Below, one piece after another: positions 17,445 through 26,124 of a DNA stretch of 63,256 nt (positions are counted from its first letter, which is position 1; each line of letters starts with the position of its first letter). A program made the position numbers and the translations under genes. A model generated the notes under the pieces. That model made no database searches. It was given only the letters and a program-made list of their open reading frames with translations, and was not told the DNA's origin. The stretch covers positions 1 to 63,256 of the forward strand of contig JAJRTN010000030.1 in assembly GCA_024278275.1 (NCBI GenBank), in the 5' to 3' direction. This DNA is from Candidatus Hydrogenedentota bacterium. GTDB lineage: Bacteria; Hydrogenedentota; Hydrogenedentia; Hydrogenedentales; JAJRTN01.

Positions 17445-19490
17445 ATGGCCCAAGCTCGGGGGCAAACCACAGGGAGGATTGGAGCTTTGTTGACTGCCGC
17501 GGTCGCTGTAATGGCCCTTGCCATGTTTTCCGGTGCCACCGAGTTGTCCGGCTGCGTGCGGGACGAACAGGGCCAGGCGCTTGGAGGGGCGCGCGTGTTC
17601 CTGGAAGAGGGCATGACGGGGCCCGTGCGTGAAGGAAGCGTTTCTCCCGACGGCAGGTTTTACTTCGACGAGATTTTGCCCGGGCAGGTAGGGGTGTTTG
17701 CCGTGGCCGAGGGATACGGTTTCGGGGGCATGAGTCTCACGGTGGGCGTGGAAGACCGGCTTTCCGAGGTGTCCATTGCCCTTCGTCCCGCCGTGTCAAA
17801 AAAAGGCAAGGTGAAAAACGCCCGTGGGGACGCCGTCGCCGGCGCGCGCTTCACCCGTTTGCTTTTGCTCGCTCCCTATAAAGTGGGTATTCCCCTGGCC
17901 AAGCTGGTTTCCCTGGGATTTGATGAGCCCGTGTCGGGCAAGAAGGGCGGGTACGTGCTGGATCGTCTTCCCAGGGGCGTGCCCATCGGGGTGAAGGTCG
18001 CCCATCCGCTTTACGCGCAGGAAGCCGCCGTCTTTTCGGGGGACCATTCGGATGTGGTCCTGTACAAAGGGGTGTTGGTGCAGGGCGATGTGTTCACCCG
18101 GGGGGAAAACCGCGCCGTATCGAATGCCCGTGTCATTATCAAGAACGCCCAGCCCCCGCACGATACGGCCATCACGCGCACGGACAACATGGGAGCGTTC
18201 AGCATTCGCCTGAAGCCGGGGGTATATATCTACCATTCCGAGGCGAAAGGGCTTCGGAGTCCGGGCGGTCAGCAACTGCGGGTGTTGGGAGACCGGCCCC
18301 AGCCCCGCGCCAGGCTTTTCGTCGCGGGCGCCGGTGAGATTGTGGGGACCGTGCAGGACGCGATTACCGGGGAACCCGTCGAGAATGCGCGTTTAACCCT
18401 GCACACCGACGGGCACCTGGCCGCCATAACGCGGACGGGGCCGACCGGTCTTTACCACTTCGCCGTGACCGCGGGGGAAAGTGTGGTCCGCCTGGCGAAT
18501 GCGCCGGGCTACCTTCCCCCCGAGACGCAGGCCTACCGTGTGAGCGTGGCGGAGGGGCAGCGTCTTGAATTGGCCGGCCTGTTCCTCGCGCCCATCCCTT
18601 CCTTCCGGCTGCGCGTGGTCCGGACGGACGGCGAAACCCCCGCGGACGGCGCGGTGGTTACCCTGCTGCGACCACAGGCTTTCGGCTGGCAGGTGGCCGA
18701 TGCCGAAGGGTGGGTTGAACTCAAGATCAATGCTGTTCCCGACGACGGGCGCATCGTGGGGATGGTCGAGCATCCGGGCATGGCGGCGGGGGCGCTTTTC
18801 GCCTTGTCGTTGCAGGATTCCCGCGATGCAAGGGTGCAGTTGCTCCCCTGGTGCCAAGTGTCCGGGCACGTGTCCACGGGACGCGGCAAGGACCTGGCGG
18901 GGGTGCGGATCGAGGGCGTTTATCCGGGAAAAGACGGGGAAGGGGCCGTTGTACTCTGGCGGACCGTTTCCCGTCGCGACGGGATATTTCGTTGGCCCGC
19001 CGTGCTGCCGGGGGTGCCACAGCGTTGCGTGGTTCGGGGTACGGCGGACCTGGGCGGCGAAAGCCGTCTCTTCAACCTTCCGCCCCAAGGCTCGGAAACG
19101 GATGTCAGGCTGGTGTTGGACAAGACCTTCGCGGACACAACTTTGTTCGGCGAGACCCTGTCGTGGCGCGATACCAGCGGGAACATGATACCGGTAACGG
19201 CCATCTCCCGGTTGAAGGGAAAGCCCGCCGTGGTCTTCTTCTGTCGCGGCGGCGAGGTCAAGGCGGTCCTGGAGGGGATTGCCGCCGCGGAGCGGGCGCT
19301 GGGTGCCACGCCATTGGCCTACGCCGTGGTGGTTCGGGGCGGCGTTATGTCTTCCATCACGACCAGGATTCCCGTTCTTGCCGGGGAATCGCCCGGTCCC
19401 GCCACGACCTACGTGGTGAACGGCAAAGGCAAGGTTATCCTGGAGACTTTTGACATGCCCCCCGCGCATTTTCTCGGAGCGGCAAAATGA
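17445..19490 (+). CDS. Secreted carboxypeptidase-regulatory-like (PEG-type) repeat protein
   Basis: A 681-residue exported protein. After the signal (about 14-31) come several beta-sandwich carboxypeptidase-regulatory-like modules, seen as repeated patterns such as GCVRDEQGQALGGARVFL, SPDGRFYFDEILPG, GEIVGTVQDAITGEPVENAR and SGHVSTGRGKDLAGVRI. The last 110 residues (about 570-681) resemble a thioredoxin/TlpA-like fold (LKGKPAVVFFCRGGEVKAVL, then a final VVNGKGKVIL) but with only a single Cys. No enzymatic motif is visible. The ATG has a weak ribosome-binding site; a TTG at 17487, preceded by GGGAGG at 9 nt, is a serious alternative. It overlaps the next gene by 4 bp (ATGA), so the two are coupled. 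Confidence 0.78.
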   Translation: MAQARGQTTGRIGALLTAAVAVMALAMFSGATELSGCVRDEQGQALGGARVFLEEGMTGPVREGSVSPDGRFYFDEILPGQVGVFAVAEGYGFGGMSLTVGVEDRLSEVSIALRPAVSKKGKVKNARGDAVAGARFTRLLLLAPYKVGIPLAKLVSLGFDEPVSGKKGGYVLDRLPRGVPIGVKVAHPLYAQEAAVFSGDHSDVVLYKGVLVQGDVFTRGENRAVSNARVIIKNAQPPHDTAITRTDNMGAFSIRLKPGVYIYHSEAKGLRSPGGQQLRVLGDRPQPRARLFVAGAGEIVGTVQDAITGEPVENARLTLHTDGHLAAITRTGPTGLYHFAVTAGESVVRLANAPGYLPPETQAYRVSVAEGQRLELAGLFLAPIPSFRLRVVRTDGETPADGAVVTLLRPQAFGWQVADAEGWVELKINAVPDDGRIVGMVEHPGMAAGALFALSLQDSRDARVQLLPWCQVSGHVSTGRGKDLAGVRIEGVYPGKDGEGAVVLWRTVSRRDGIFRWPAVLPGVPQRCVVRGTADLGGESRLFNLPPQGSETDVRLVLDKTFADTTLFGETLSWRDTSGNMIPVTAISRLKGKPAVVFFCRGGEVKAVLEGIAAAERALGATPLAYAVVVRGGVMSSITTRIPVLAGESPGPATTYVVNGKGKVILETFDMPPAHFLGAAK

Positions 19491-21334
19491 CACGGCATGC
19501 CTGTTTTCTCCCGATTTTCCTGGTATCCCTGGTGGCGGCGTGTCCGGCCTTCGGTCTTACCATCATTGGTCACGTGGTGAATACCGAAGGCGACCCGGTC
19601 GAGGGGGCCGGCGTGTGGGTGAGCCAGGAGGGACGCGTTCAGCAAACGGAAACCGGACCGGACGGGGCGTACCGTTTCGACGGACTGCGCGTGGGGAGTA
19701 TCGAGTTGACCGCCTTGAAGACAGGCCGTGCCATTGGCGGTAGAACGGCTTTCGCCGTGGGGGACACGGAAATTCGCCTGGTCCTGGTGGAGCCGGGCAG
19801 CGCGTCGGTTCGCGTATTGGACCGGCGTGGCCGCCCTATCCCGGGCGCGCGGGTCAAGACGCTTGCGGTGGGTGGACAGTTCCTCGCTCCCGTGGAGGCC
19901 CTGGCCCCCCATGGATTTCCCACGCTCCGCGCCGATGATGAAGGTGTTATCAGGATCCCCTTTGTTCCGGCCAGGGGTTACGTACAGGCCGTGATCTGGC
20001 ATACCGGTTATGTCGAGTCTCCCGCCACCTATCTGCCCGACCGTGAAAAGCAGGCCGTCCTGGTGTTGCGGGATGGTCTCCGCTTCCGGGGACGGGTGCT
20101 CTACGAGGGCCGGCCCGCCCCCGGGACCCGGGTGTCCGTTTTTCAGAACACGCCCCGTGGCCGGAAAAAGGTTTCGGAAACCATCACCGATGACGATGGG
20201 CTTTTTCGCACGGTCGTCCTCCCCGGCGTGTATTACGTGGCCCTTCGCCACCCCGATTATGCTTCTCCCGAGCCACAACAAGTGGGGATTTCCTACGACA
20301 CCCAGGACAAGGTACACGTTTTTTCCCTGATCACCCCCTGCGTGATTTCCGGGCGCGTGTGTTATCCCGATGGCCGGGGCTTTGGTGGCGTGCGCGTGGC
20401 TTACCGTGAAGGCAAGGTGATATACGAGGACGTTTTCACCGACGTGGACGGAAACTACATTCTCAAAGTGCCGGGCAACAGCGGCGGGTTCCTCCGGGTT
20501 TACGCCCCGCCCGGTTACATGACGGATATTAAGGAAGAACTTCCCCTGGCCATTGGCGAACAGCGCTTGGTTCATGTGCAGGACCTCATGCTTGTCCGCC
20601 TGCCCACGATTCAGGGAACCATCCTCGTGGATGGAGCGCCGGCGGATCACGTGCTGGTGGCGACCATCAATCTTATCAATCCTTCCCTGGCCATTACGGA
20701 CGAGGCGGGGCATTTTTCGCTGTCTTTAAGTGACATCCCCGAGGGAAAGATCCTTTTGGCACGCGCCGAACATGCTTTCCGCTTTCTCCGCAAGGATTTT
20801 GCCGTTCACCTGGATCAGCCCAACCCCGTGGAACTGACGCTGGAGTCTTTCACCCCCAACCAGATCCAAGAGCCGGAAAAGAAGTACCGGAATGACCTGA
20901 AGGCACTCGTGGACGACCCCGCCCCCGATATTGAATGTGATACCTGGTGGAACTCCGATCCCATTCAGATGAGTGACCTGAAGGGTAAGGTGGTGGTGCT
21001 CACCATGTGGGCGGGCTTTGACAGAACACCCGTGGGGGTGAACCGTATCCAGGAGATGCGTGCCCTGCATGCACTCTACGCCGACACGGATGACGTATTG
21101 ATCATCGGCGTCCATGACGGAAGCAGCCTGCCTTCGGAAATCGAAAACTACATCCGTTCCTATGGAATCACTTTCCCCGTGGGCCGGGACAAGGTCCCCC
21201 TGGTTACTTTCGATCACTACGGCGTGAACGCCATACCCCAGACGGTACTCATCGACAAACAGGGCATTCTGCGCTATTACCAGATCGAAGGCCGGCTCCT
21301 GGAACTCGTTAAAGTCCTGCGCCGTCGCGGTTGA
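19487..21334 (+). CDS. Secreted carboxypeptidase-regulatory-like protein with degenerate TlpA-like C-terminus
   Basis: A 615-residue protein with signal peptide (1-23, cut near PAFG). Successive carboxypeptidase-regulatory-like modules follow (GHVVNTEGDPVEGAGVWV, GRVLYEGRPAPGTRVSVF, GRVCYPDGRGFGGVRV, GTILVDGAPADHVLV). The last 140 residues form a redoxin/TlpA-type domain: DPAPDIEC, LKGKVVVLTMWAG, IIGVHDG, a GVNAIPQTVLIDKQG cis-Pro region. The active site normally reading WCxxC is WAGFDRT here, so thiol redox activity is not expected. Same plan and translational coupling as the upstream gene, suggesting a paralogous pair acting together at the cell envelope. Function unknown. Confidence 0.82.
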   Translation: MTRHACFLPIFLVSLVAACPAFGLTIIGHVVNTEGDPVEGAGVWVSQEGRVQQTETGPDGAYRFDGLRVGSIELTALKTGRAIGGRTAFAVGDTEIRLVLVEPGSASVRVLDRRGRPIPGARVKTLAVGGQFLAPVEALAPHGFPTLRADDEGVIRIPFVPARGYVQAVIWHTGYVESPATYLPDREKQAVLVLRDGLRFRGRVLYEGRPAPGTRVSVFQNTPRGRKKVSETITDDDGLFRTVVLPGVYYVALRHPDYASPEPQQVGISYDTQDKVHVFSLITPCVISGRVCYPDGRGFGGVRVAYREGKVIYEDVFTDVDGNYILKVPGNSGGFLRVYAPPGYMTDIKEELPLAIGEQRLVHVQDLMLVRLPTIQGTILVDGAPADHVLVATINLINPSLAITDEAGHFSLSLSDIPEGKILLARAEHAFRFLRKDFAVHLDQPNPVELTLESFTPNQIQEPEKKYRNDLKALVDDPAPDIECDTWWNSDPIQMSDLKGKVVVLTMWAGFDRTPVGVNRIQEMRALHALYADTDDVLIIGVHDGSSLPSEIENYIRSYGITFPVGRDKVPLVTFDHYGVNAIPQTVLIDKQGILRYYQIEGRLLELVKVLRRRG

Positions 21335-21432
21335 ATAAAGTGGATCACCTTGGGGGAGCCACGGTCATGCACCAAGTGGAGGAGTGCGGTGTCCACTACG
21401 TCCATTCCCGGCGCCCCCCGGGGGCCTGGCCG

Positions 21433-21468
21433 ACAAAGAAACAGCCGCGAAGCGGGGTGCCTCGCGGC
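21433..21468 (-). terminator. Intrinsic terminator of rpsT
   Basis: On the minus strand a 7-bp stem GCCGCGA/TCGCGGC (21444-21468) with an 11-nt loop is followed by TGTTTCTTTGT. It lies 25 nt past the rpsT stop. Confidence 0.6.
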
Positions 21469-21493
21469 GGGGGTGAATCTGGATGGTCGGCGT

Positions 21494-21760
21494 CTATGCC
21501 TGTATGGACGAAACGCGGCGCTGGATCGAGGATTTTTTCCGCCCCGCATTGTTCCGGTGGATAACGCCCTTGGAAGCCGCGCGGTCGATGGCCGAAAGCG
21601 CCCGCGGAACGACCTTCTTGATCTTCTCCGCATCCTTGCTCTCAAGCGCTTCTTCGGCCTGCTTGACCAGGGTCCGCATACGGGTTCGGATACTCATGTT
21701 ACGGACACGCCGAAGCTCATTGGTGATAATGCGTTTCTTCTGCTGCTTGATATTGGCCAT
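21494..21760 (-). CDS. rpsT: 30S ribosomal protein S20
   Basis: An 88-residue, very basic protein with the S20 signature: MANIKQQKKRIITNELRR at the N-terminus, three long helices and a C-terminal KGVIHRNNAGRKKS motif. It binds the 5' domain and helix 44 of 16S rRNA early in 30S assembly. Length and start match the family. It is a single-gene unit with its own promoter and terminator, as in many bacteria. Confidence 0.96.
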   Translation of the reverse strand: MANIKQQKKRIITNELRRVRNMSIRTRMRTLVKQAEEALESKDAEKIKKVVPRALSAIDRAASKGVIHRNNAGRKKSSIQRRVSSIQA

Positions 21761-21808
21761 TACGGGTACTTTCTCTCCGTCCGGAAGTTGCTTGGCATAC
21801 GTGAGCGA

Positions 21809-21837
21809 AGTATACCAAACGGATATGGACCGTTCAA
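21809..21837 (-). promoter_or_regulatory. Sigma70-type promoter of rpsT
   Basis: On the minus strand TTGAAC (21832-21837), a 17-bp spacer and TATACT (21809-21814), 48 nt before the rpsT ATG. Confidence 0.6.
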
Positions 21838-21965
21838 ACTTTTCTCGCGCGTCAACAGGGCCAACGCCTTGGCGGGCGTGGCGGGAATATCCTGCCGGTG
21901 CCTCCCGTTAGGTGCATCGTGTCCGGTCGAAAGGCGGCCCATCACAACCAGGAAAGCATCGCGGT

Positions 21966-22889
21966 ATGTCACATGGCATTCTCGGAACGGGCGAACACTG
22001 TTATAGATGGACTCTATGGGGAACGCTCCCCAGGGGTATTCAATTGGGCTACACCCACGGGGTTTGCGAAGACGCCATGGGACGCATCTTCATTCACAAC
22101 ATGAGTGAACACGCCGTCGTTCTATTCGATCCGGAGGGTGAGTACCTTGCTTCCTGGGGCGGCGATTTCGCCCGAGGCGCGCACGGGATGCAGTACCGCC
22201 TGGAAGAGGAGGGTGAATTTCTCTATCTCGCCGATATCGCCCGTCATATCGTCGTGAAAACCACGCTTACGGGCGAAGTGGTCTGGACTATCGAGTGTCC
22301 CATGAACGCGGGGGTCTATACGGCCCCGGAGGAATTCGTGCCCACCAACGTGGCCATTGCCCCCAATGGCGACATCTACATCGCCGATGGTTACGGCAGG
22401 AGTTACATTCACCAGTACACGGCCCGGGCCGAATACGTCCGCACCTGGGGCGGCGAGGGGGAGGAACCCGGAAAAATGCGCTGCCCCCACGGCATCTGGG
22501 TGGACACACGGGGGGAGCGCCCGCTCCTCGTGGTGGCCGACCGCGCCAATGTGCGGCTCCAGTACTTTACCCTGGAAGGCGAGCATGTGGGTTTTGTGGC
22601 CAACGACCTGCTGCATCCCTGCCACTTTGACCAACGGGGCGCCGATTTGCTGGTGCCCGACCTTCACGGTCGCGTGACCATCCTGGACCGGCATAACCGG
22701 CTGGTGACCCATCTCGGCGAGGACCCGGGCGTGGAAGCGCGGCCCGGTTATCCGAACCTCCCCCGCGACCAACGCATACCCGGTAAGTTCATTTCGCCCC
22801 ACGCCGCCATCTGGGACCACCAGGGCAATATCTACGTGGTGGAATGGATCGAAGACGGCCGGATTACCAAGCTCGTTCGCCAGCCGTAA
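21966..22889 (+). CDS. NHL/6-bladed beta-propeller protein
   Basis: A 307-residue protein made of repeated NHL-type blades. Each has a pattern of the kind 'hGV..D..G.I.I.....H.V..F...GEYL..WG': GVCEDAMGRIFIHN, VAIAPNGDIYIADGYG, GIWVDTRGERPLLVVAD, AAIWDHQGNIYVVEW. No signal peptide is visible, so it may be cytoplasmic. NHL-type propellers act as binding platforms or as lactonase/lyase-like enzymes; nothing here decides. The start was chosen at the ATG after AGGA; the frame is open 18 codons further upstream. Its promoter region overlaps that of rpsT, which runs the other way. Confidence 0.8.
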   Translation: MSHGILGTGEHCYRWTLWGTLPRGIQLGYTHGVCEDAMGRIFIHNMSEHAVVLFDPEGEYLASWGGDFARGAHGMQYRLEEEGEFLYLADIARHIVVKTTLTGEVVWTIECPMNAGVYTAPEEFVPTNVAIAPNGDIYIADGYGRSYIHQYTARAEYVRTWGGEGEEPGKMRCPHGIWVDTRGERPLLVVADRANVRLQYFTLEGEHVGFVANDLLHPCHFDQRGADLLVPDLHGRVTILDRHNRLVTHLGEDPGVEARPGYPNLPRDQRIPGKFISPHAAIWDHQGNIYVVEWIEDGRITKLVRQP

Positions 22890-23060
22890 TGGCTTTCTCT
22901 TTCCACCTTGTCCATGCCGTTGGCACCCGTCCCATGTCCTTGGCTATACTCCCTTCCCGTGCGGGAACGCGCGGGAGGGTGCCTGTCCCAATGCATCGGT
23001 GACACGGCGGAGGCGGCGGACCGCTTCCCTCTTCTTTTGCGGGAAAATGAATCCAACCAG

Positions 23061-23204
23061 TGCCATTTGCGAAAAGATGATTTTCAGCGAGACCTCCACA
23101 TGATCCTGGATGTTGCGGTTCGCTGAACCGCAACATGCAAAACACTGGGACCGAACACGGTCCTACGGATGCACGTAAAAGGATCCTCAATTTCGCAAAT
23201 GCCT
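23061..23204 (+). repeat. MITE-like element (family 2), longest copy
   Basis: 144 bp bounded by TGCCATTTGCGAAAAG and TTTCGCAAATGCC. Internal hairpin ATGTTGCGGTTCG / CGAACCGCAACAT region. A further short hairpin (GGGACCGAACACGGTCC) is missing from the 14775 copy but present at 63038. It lies directly before the GH2 gene; the 22890-23060 part of this gap has a TATACT box near 22945 and no gene. Confidence 0.8.
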
Positions 23205-23224
23205 CAACCAGGGAATCCAAGGAC

Positions 23225-25768
23225 ATGGGAACCACCCTATCACTCGATGGCGAATGGCAACTGACGGGCTACGGTTCCGGGGAGGCGGCGAAGGCCGGGG
23301 GCGAAGCCGAGTTCAGTCTCGCCGCGACGGTGCCGGGCGACGTGCATCTCGACCTGCTCCGGACCGGGCAACTTCCCGATCCCTATTTCAGTGAGAACGC
23401 GCTGGAATGCCAGTGGGTGGCGGAAAAATGGTGGACCTACCGGCGTACCTTCACGCTCGAAGCGGGCGATCTGGGCGACCGTGACACCCTTGTCTTCGAG
23501 GGTATCGACACCTACGCCACGGTGCTGTTGAACGGCGAGGCGGTCGCCGAGACGGATAACATGCACGTTCCCTGGCGCTTTGACGTGACGGGCAAGGCGC
23601 GCGTGGGGGAGAACACGCTCGAAGTGCGTTTCCTGCCGCCCCTCCTGCCCATGTCGAAGCGGGACGCGTCGAAGTATTCCGCCGCCTTTTTCACCAACTA
23701 CCGCGTCTTCGACCGCAAGATGCAATGCAGCTACGGCTGGGACTGGTGCCACCGTTTCCTCAATATCGGCTTGTGGCGCTCCGTGCGTTTCGAGTCCGCC
23801 CGCCGGGGCCGGATTGACGATGTTTTCGTGCGGGTCGGCCTGCTCGAATCGAACCGCGCCCTGGTCGATGTGGACGTGGCCTGCGAAGCCTTGACCGCCC
23901 ATGCCGATCCGACCGTGCGGGTGGTCATCGAGGATGCCGGGGGCGTGGAACAGGCCCGTTGGGAAGCGAAAGCCGACGGCCACCTTTCTACCACCCTCAC
24001 CGTGGTCCATCCCCGGTACTGGTGGCCCAACGGCGACGGAGACCAGTATTTATACACGGCGCGGGTGAGCCTGCTGGAGGGGGGAGAAGAACGGGATACG
24101 CGGACAATCCCCTTCGGCATGCGTACCGTGGATATCCTGGAAGAACCCGACGCGGTGGGTGCCAGTTTCACCGTCAGAATCAACGGCGAGAAACGCTTCA
24201 TGAAAGGGGCCGACTGGGTTCCCATGGATTCCTTCCCGGCCTCGGTCACCCCGGAGCGTTATCGGGAAGTGCTTACCCTCTTCCGCGACGCCCATTTCAA
24301 CATGCTGCGCGTGTGGGGCGGCGGCATCTACGAAGCCCCCGCCTTCTACGAGATATGCACCGAACTGGGCATTCTCCTCTGGCATGACTTCATGTTCGCC
24401 TGCGCCGAGTATCCCGAGGACGACCCCGACTTCCTGGCGAAGGTGGAACGGGAACTGCCCCTGGCCTTCCGCGCCCTGCGCAACCACACCTGTATCGCCG
24501 TGTGGTGCGGCAACAACGAAAACGGCATGAACCACCCCACCGGCAAGTATTACTACGGAAAGCATCTCTACGAAGGCTTCCTGCGCCGCCTCTTCGAGAC
24601 CGACCCCTCCCGGCCCCACCGCATCACCACGCCCTATGGCGGGGAACAGCCGAATGGTTCCGAGTCTGGCACGACCCACTGGGGCGCGTGGATGGAATGC
24701 ACCCGCACGCCGGAGCCGGAAAACTTCACGAAAAAGCTGAAGGACTGGGGCGGCCGTTTCCAGGCGGAGATCCACATCAAGGGCGCTCCGCCGGAACGGA
24801 GCCTGGCCCGTTTTCTCACCGAGGCGGAGCTTGCCGACCCGCTGGGTTCGGCCTGGCTGCACCACAGCAAGGACAACCCCCACGGCGGCTGCGACCTGAA
24901 CATGCTGGAGCGTCTCGACCTCTTCGCCTCGACCTGGTACGGCGCGCCCGACGCGCGGCGCGGCCGGGCCGCGCTGCGGGCCTACCAGCTCCGGGAAATG
25001 GTGGCCCGTCACGCCGAGGAACATCGGCGGCAAATGTACCATTGCAGCGGCGCCCTCTTCTGGATGTCCCACGACTGTTGGCCCGCCGTCTCCGGCGCGC
25101 TGGTCGATTACTACATGGCCCAGACCGCCGGTTATTTCGGCGCGAAGCACGCCTTCCAGCCGGTGCTCGTCTCCGGGGAAATCTGGGAAGACACGGCCCG
25201 GGTGGTGCTCTGCAACGACCTGCGCGAAGCCTTCGACGCGGTGGTGGACGTGGAAACCGTGGATTTCGCGGGAACCGTGCATTGGGCGGACCGCTTGACG
25301 TGTCACGTTCCCGCCAACGCCGCGACCACGGTCTTCGAGGCCCCTTTGGCGGAGATCATGCCCGAACCATGCCACGGCCATGTGCTGACCGCTCGCCTTT
25401 ACCGCGATGACGTATTGCTGGGCAAAACCGTGGTGCTGCCCTTACTTCCCCGCGAGATGGCCATTCCCGACATCACCCTTTCCGCCGAAATCGTCGAGCG
25501 GACCGGCACGGAGGTAACCCTCGCCCTTCGGGCCGGGGGCTTCGCCCACGTGGTAACCATTGACCCGGAAGGCAACCTGCCCGGCGGTCCCCACGATCCC
25601 ACGGGCATGCCGGAACAATGGGATGCCGTGGTGTTGTCGGACAACTATTTCCATCTCCTCGCCGGGGAGGAGCGGAACATCCACGTGCGCCTTCGCTACC
25701 CCGGCAAGGTGGAGCGCCTCACCGTGCGTGCCTGGAACGCCGACCCGGTGGCGGTGTCACTCGGCTGA
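23225..25768 (+). CDS. Glycoside hydrolase family 2, beta-mannosidase-like
   Basis: An 847-residue enzyme with the beta-mannosidase plan: an N-terminal jelly roll (about 1-190, WQLTGYGSG, GDVHLDLL, WWTYRRTF), an Ig-like domain (about 190-290), a TIM barrel (about 295-640) and C-terminal Ig-like domains. The acid/base is Glu432 in WCGNNENG. The likely nucleophile is Glu515 in FQAEIHIKGAP, at the place of the family's SEFG motif. The reaction is release of non-reducing beta-mannose, from mannan fragments or N-glycan cores. No signal peptide is visible, so it probably works in the cytoplasm on imported oligosaccharides. The chosen ATG gives the family-typical start; the open frame upstream is repeat sequence. 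Confidence 0.9.
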   Translation: MGTTLSLDGEWQLTGYGSGEAAKAGGEAEFSLAATVPGDVHLDLLRTGQLPDPYFSENALECQWVAEKWWTYRRTFTLEAGDLGDRDTLVFEGIDTYATVLLNGEAVAETDNMHVPWRFDVTGKARVGENTLEVRFLPPLLPMSKRDASKYSAAFFTNYRVFDRKMQCSYGWDWCHRFLNIGLWRSVRFESARRGRIDDVFVRVGLLESNRALVDVDVACEALTAHADPTVRVVIEDAGGVEQARWEAKADGHLSTTLTVVHPRYWWPNGDGDQYLYTARVSLLEGGEERDTRTIPFGMRTVDILEEPDAVGASFTVRINGEKRFMKGADWVPMDSFPASVTPERYREVLTLFRDAHFNMLRVWGGGIYEAPAFYEICTELGILLWHDFMFACAEYPEDDPDFLAKVERELPLAFRALRNHTCIAVWCGNNENGMNHPTGKYYYGKHLYEGFLRRLFETDPSRPHRITTPYGGEQPNGSESGTTHWGAWMECTRTPEPENFTKKLKDWGGRFQAEIHIKGAPPERSLARFLTEAELADPLGSAWLHHSKDNPHGGCDLNMLERLDLFASTWYGAPDARRGRAALRAYQLREMVARHAEEHRRQMYHCSGALFWMSHDCWPAVSGALVDYYMAQTAGYFGAKHAFQPVLVSGEIWEDTARVVLCNDLREAFDAVVDVETVDFAGTVHWADRLTCHVPANAATTVFEAPLAEIMPEPCHGHVLTARLYRDDVLLGKTVVLPLLPREMAIPDITLSAEIVERTGTEVTLALRAGGFAHVVTIDPEGNLPGGPHDPTGMPEQWDAVVLSDNYFHLLAGEERNIHVRLRYPGKVERLTVRAWNADPVAVSLG

Positions 25769-25782
25769 AAAAACGCTGTTTT

Positions 25783-26042
25783 TAGTCCCTTACCCGTGAA
25801 GTTCTGTGCAAATGATCATGAATACGTTTCTGCCTCTCCCTTCCGTCATTCCCGCGAACGCGGGAATCCACGGGAAAAGGTCAAGGTGTTGCCCCCTATT
25901 ATGGTCCCCCTCTTTTGCGGGGATGACGGTAATGTAGAAGCGGCTTCCAGCCGCTTTGAAGAGGCTGGAAGCCTCTTCTACTTTGCTTTGGAACCACGGT
26001 TCTCCGTGGAGACGATTCCTGGTTCCGGCTACGCCGGGTTAG
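25783..26042 (+). repeat. Modular hairpin repeat (family 1), fullest copy
   Basis: About 260 bp filling most of the gap between the GH2 and M32 genes. Modules in order: left arm (TACCCGTGAAGTTCTG), REP-like palindrome ATTCCCGCG-AA-CGCGGGAAT (25853-25872), spacer, inverted REP-like half (TTTGCGGGGATGACGG), a 48-nt palindrome with two mismatches (25934-25981, GTAGAAG...CTTCTAC), a CCACGGTTCTCCGTGG hairpin and a GGTTCCGGC-TAC-GCCGGGTTAG hairpin. The REP core fits the general ATTCCC-N8-GGGAAT pattern known as dRS3 in Neisseria. Confidence 0.85.
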
Positions 26043-26124
26043 GAAGCTCCGGGCGAAATAGACTACAACGCATGTCCACCAGGGCCACGGGGTCCACCCC
26101 CGCGGTACAGGAGAAGACTTCAAC

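Noticed and set aside
25853-25928. Repeated palindromes as a CRISPR array
   Set aside because: Units are inverted, few and unevenly spaced, with no equal-length spacers and no cas gene; they are REP-like.
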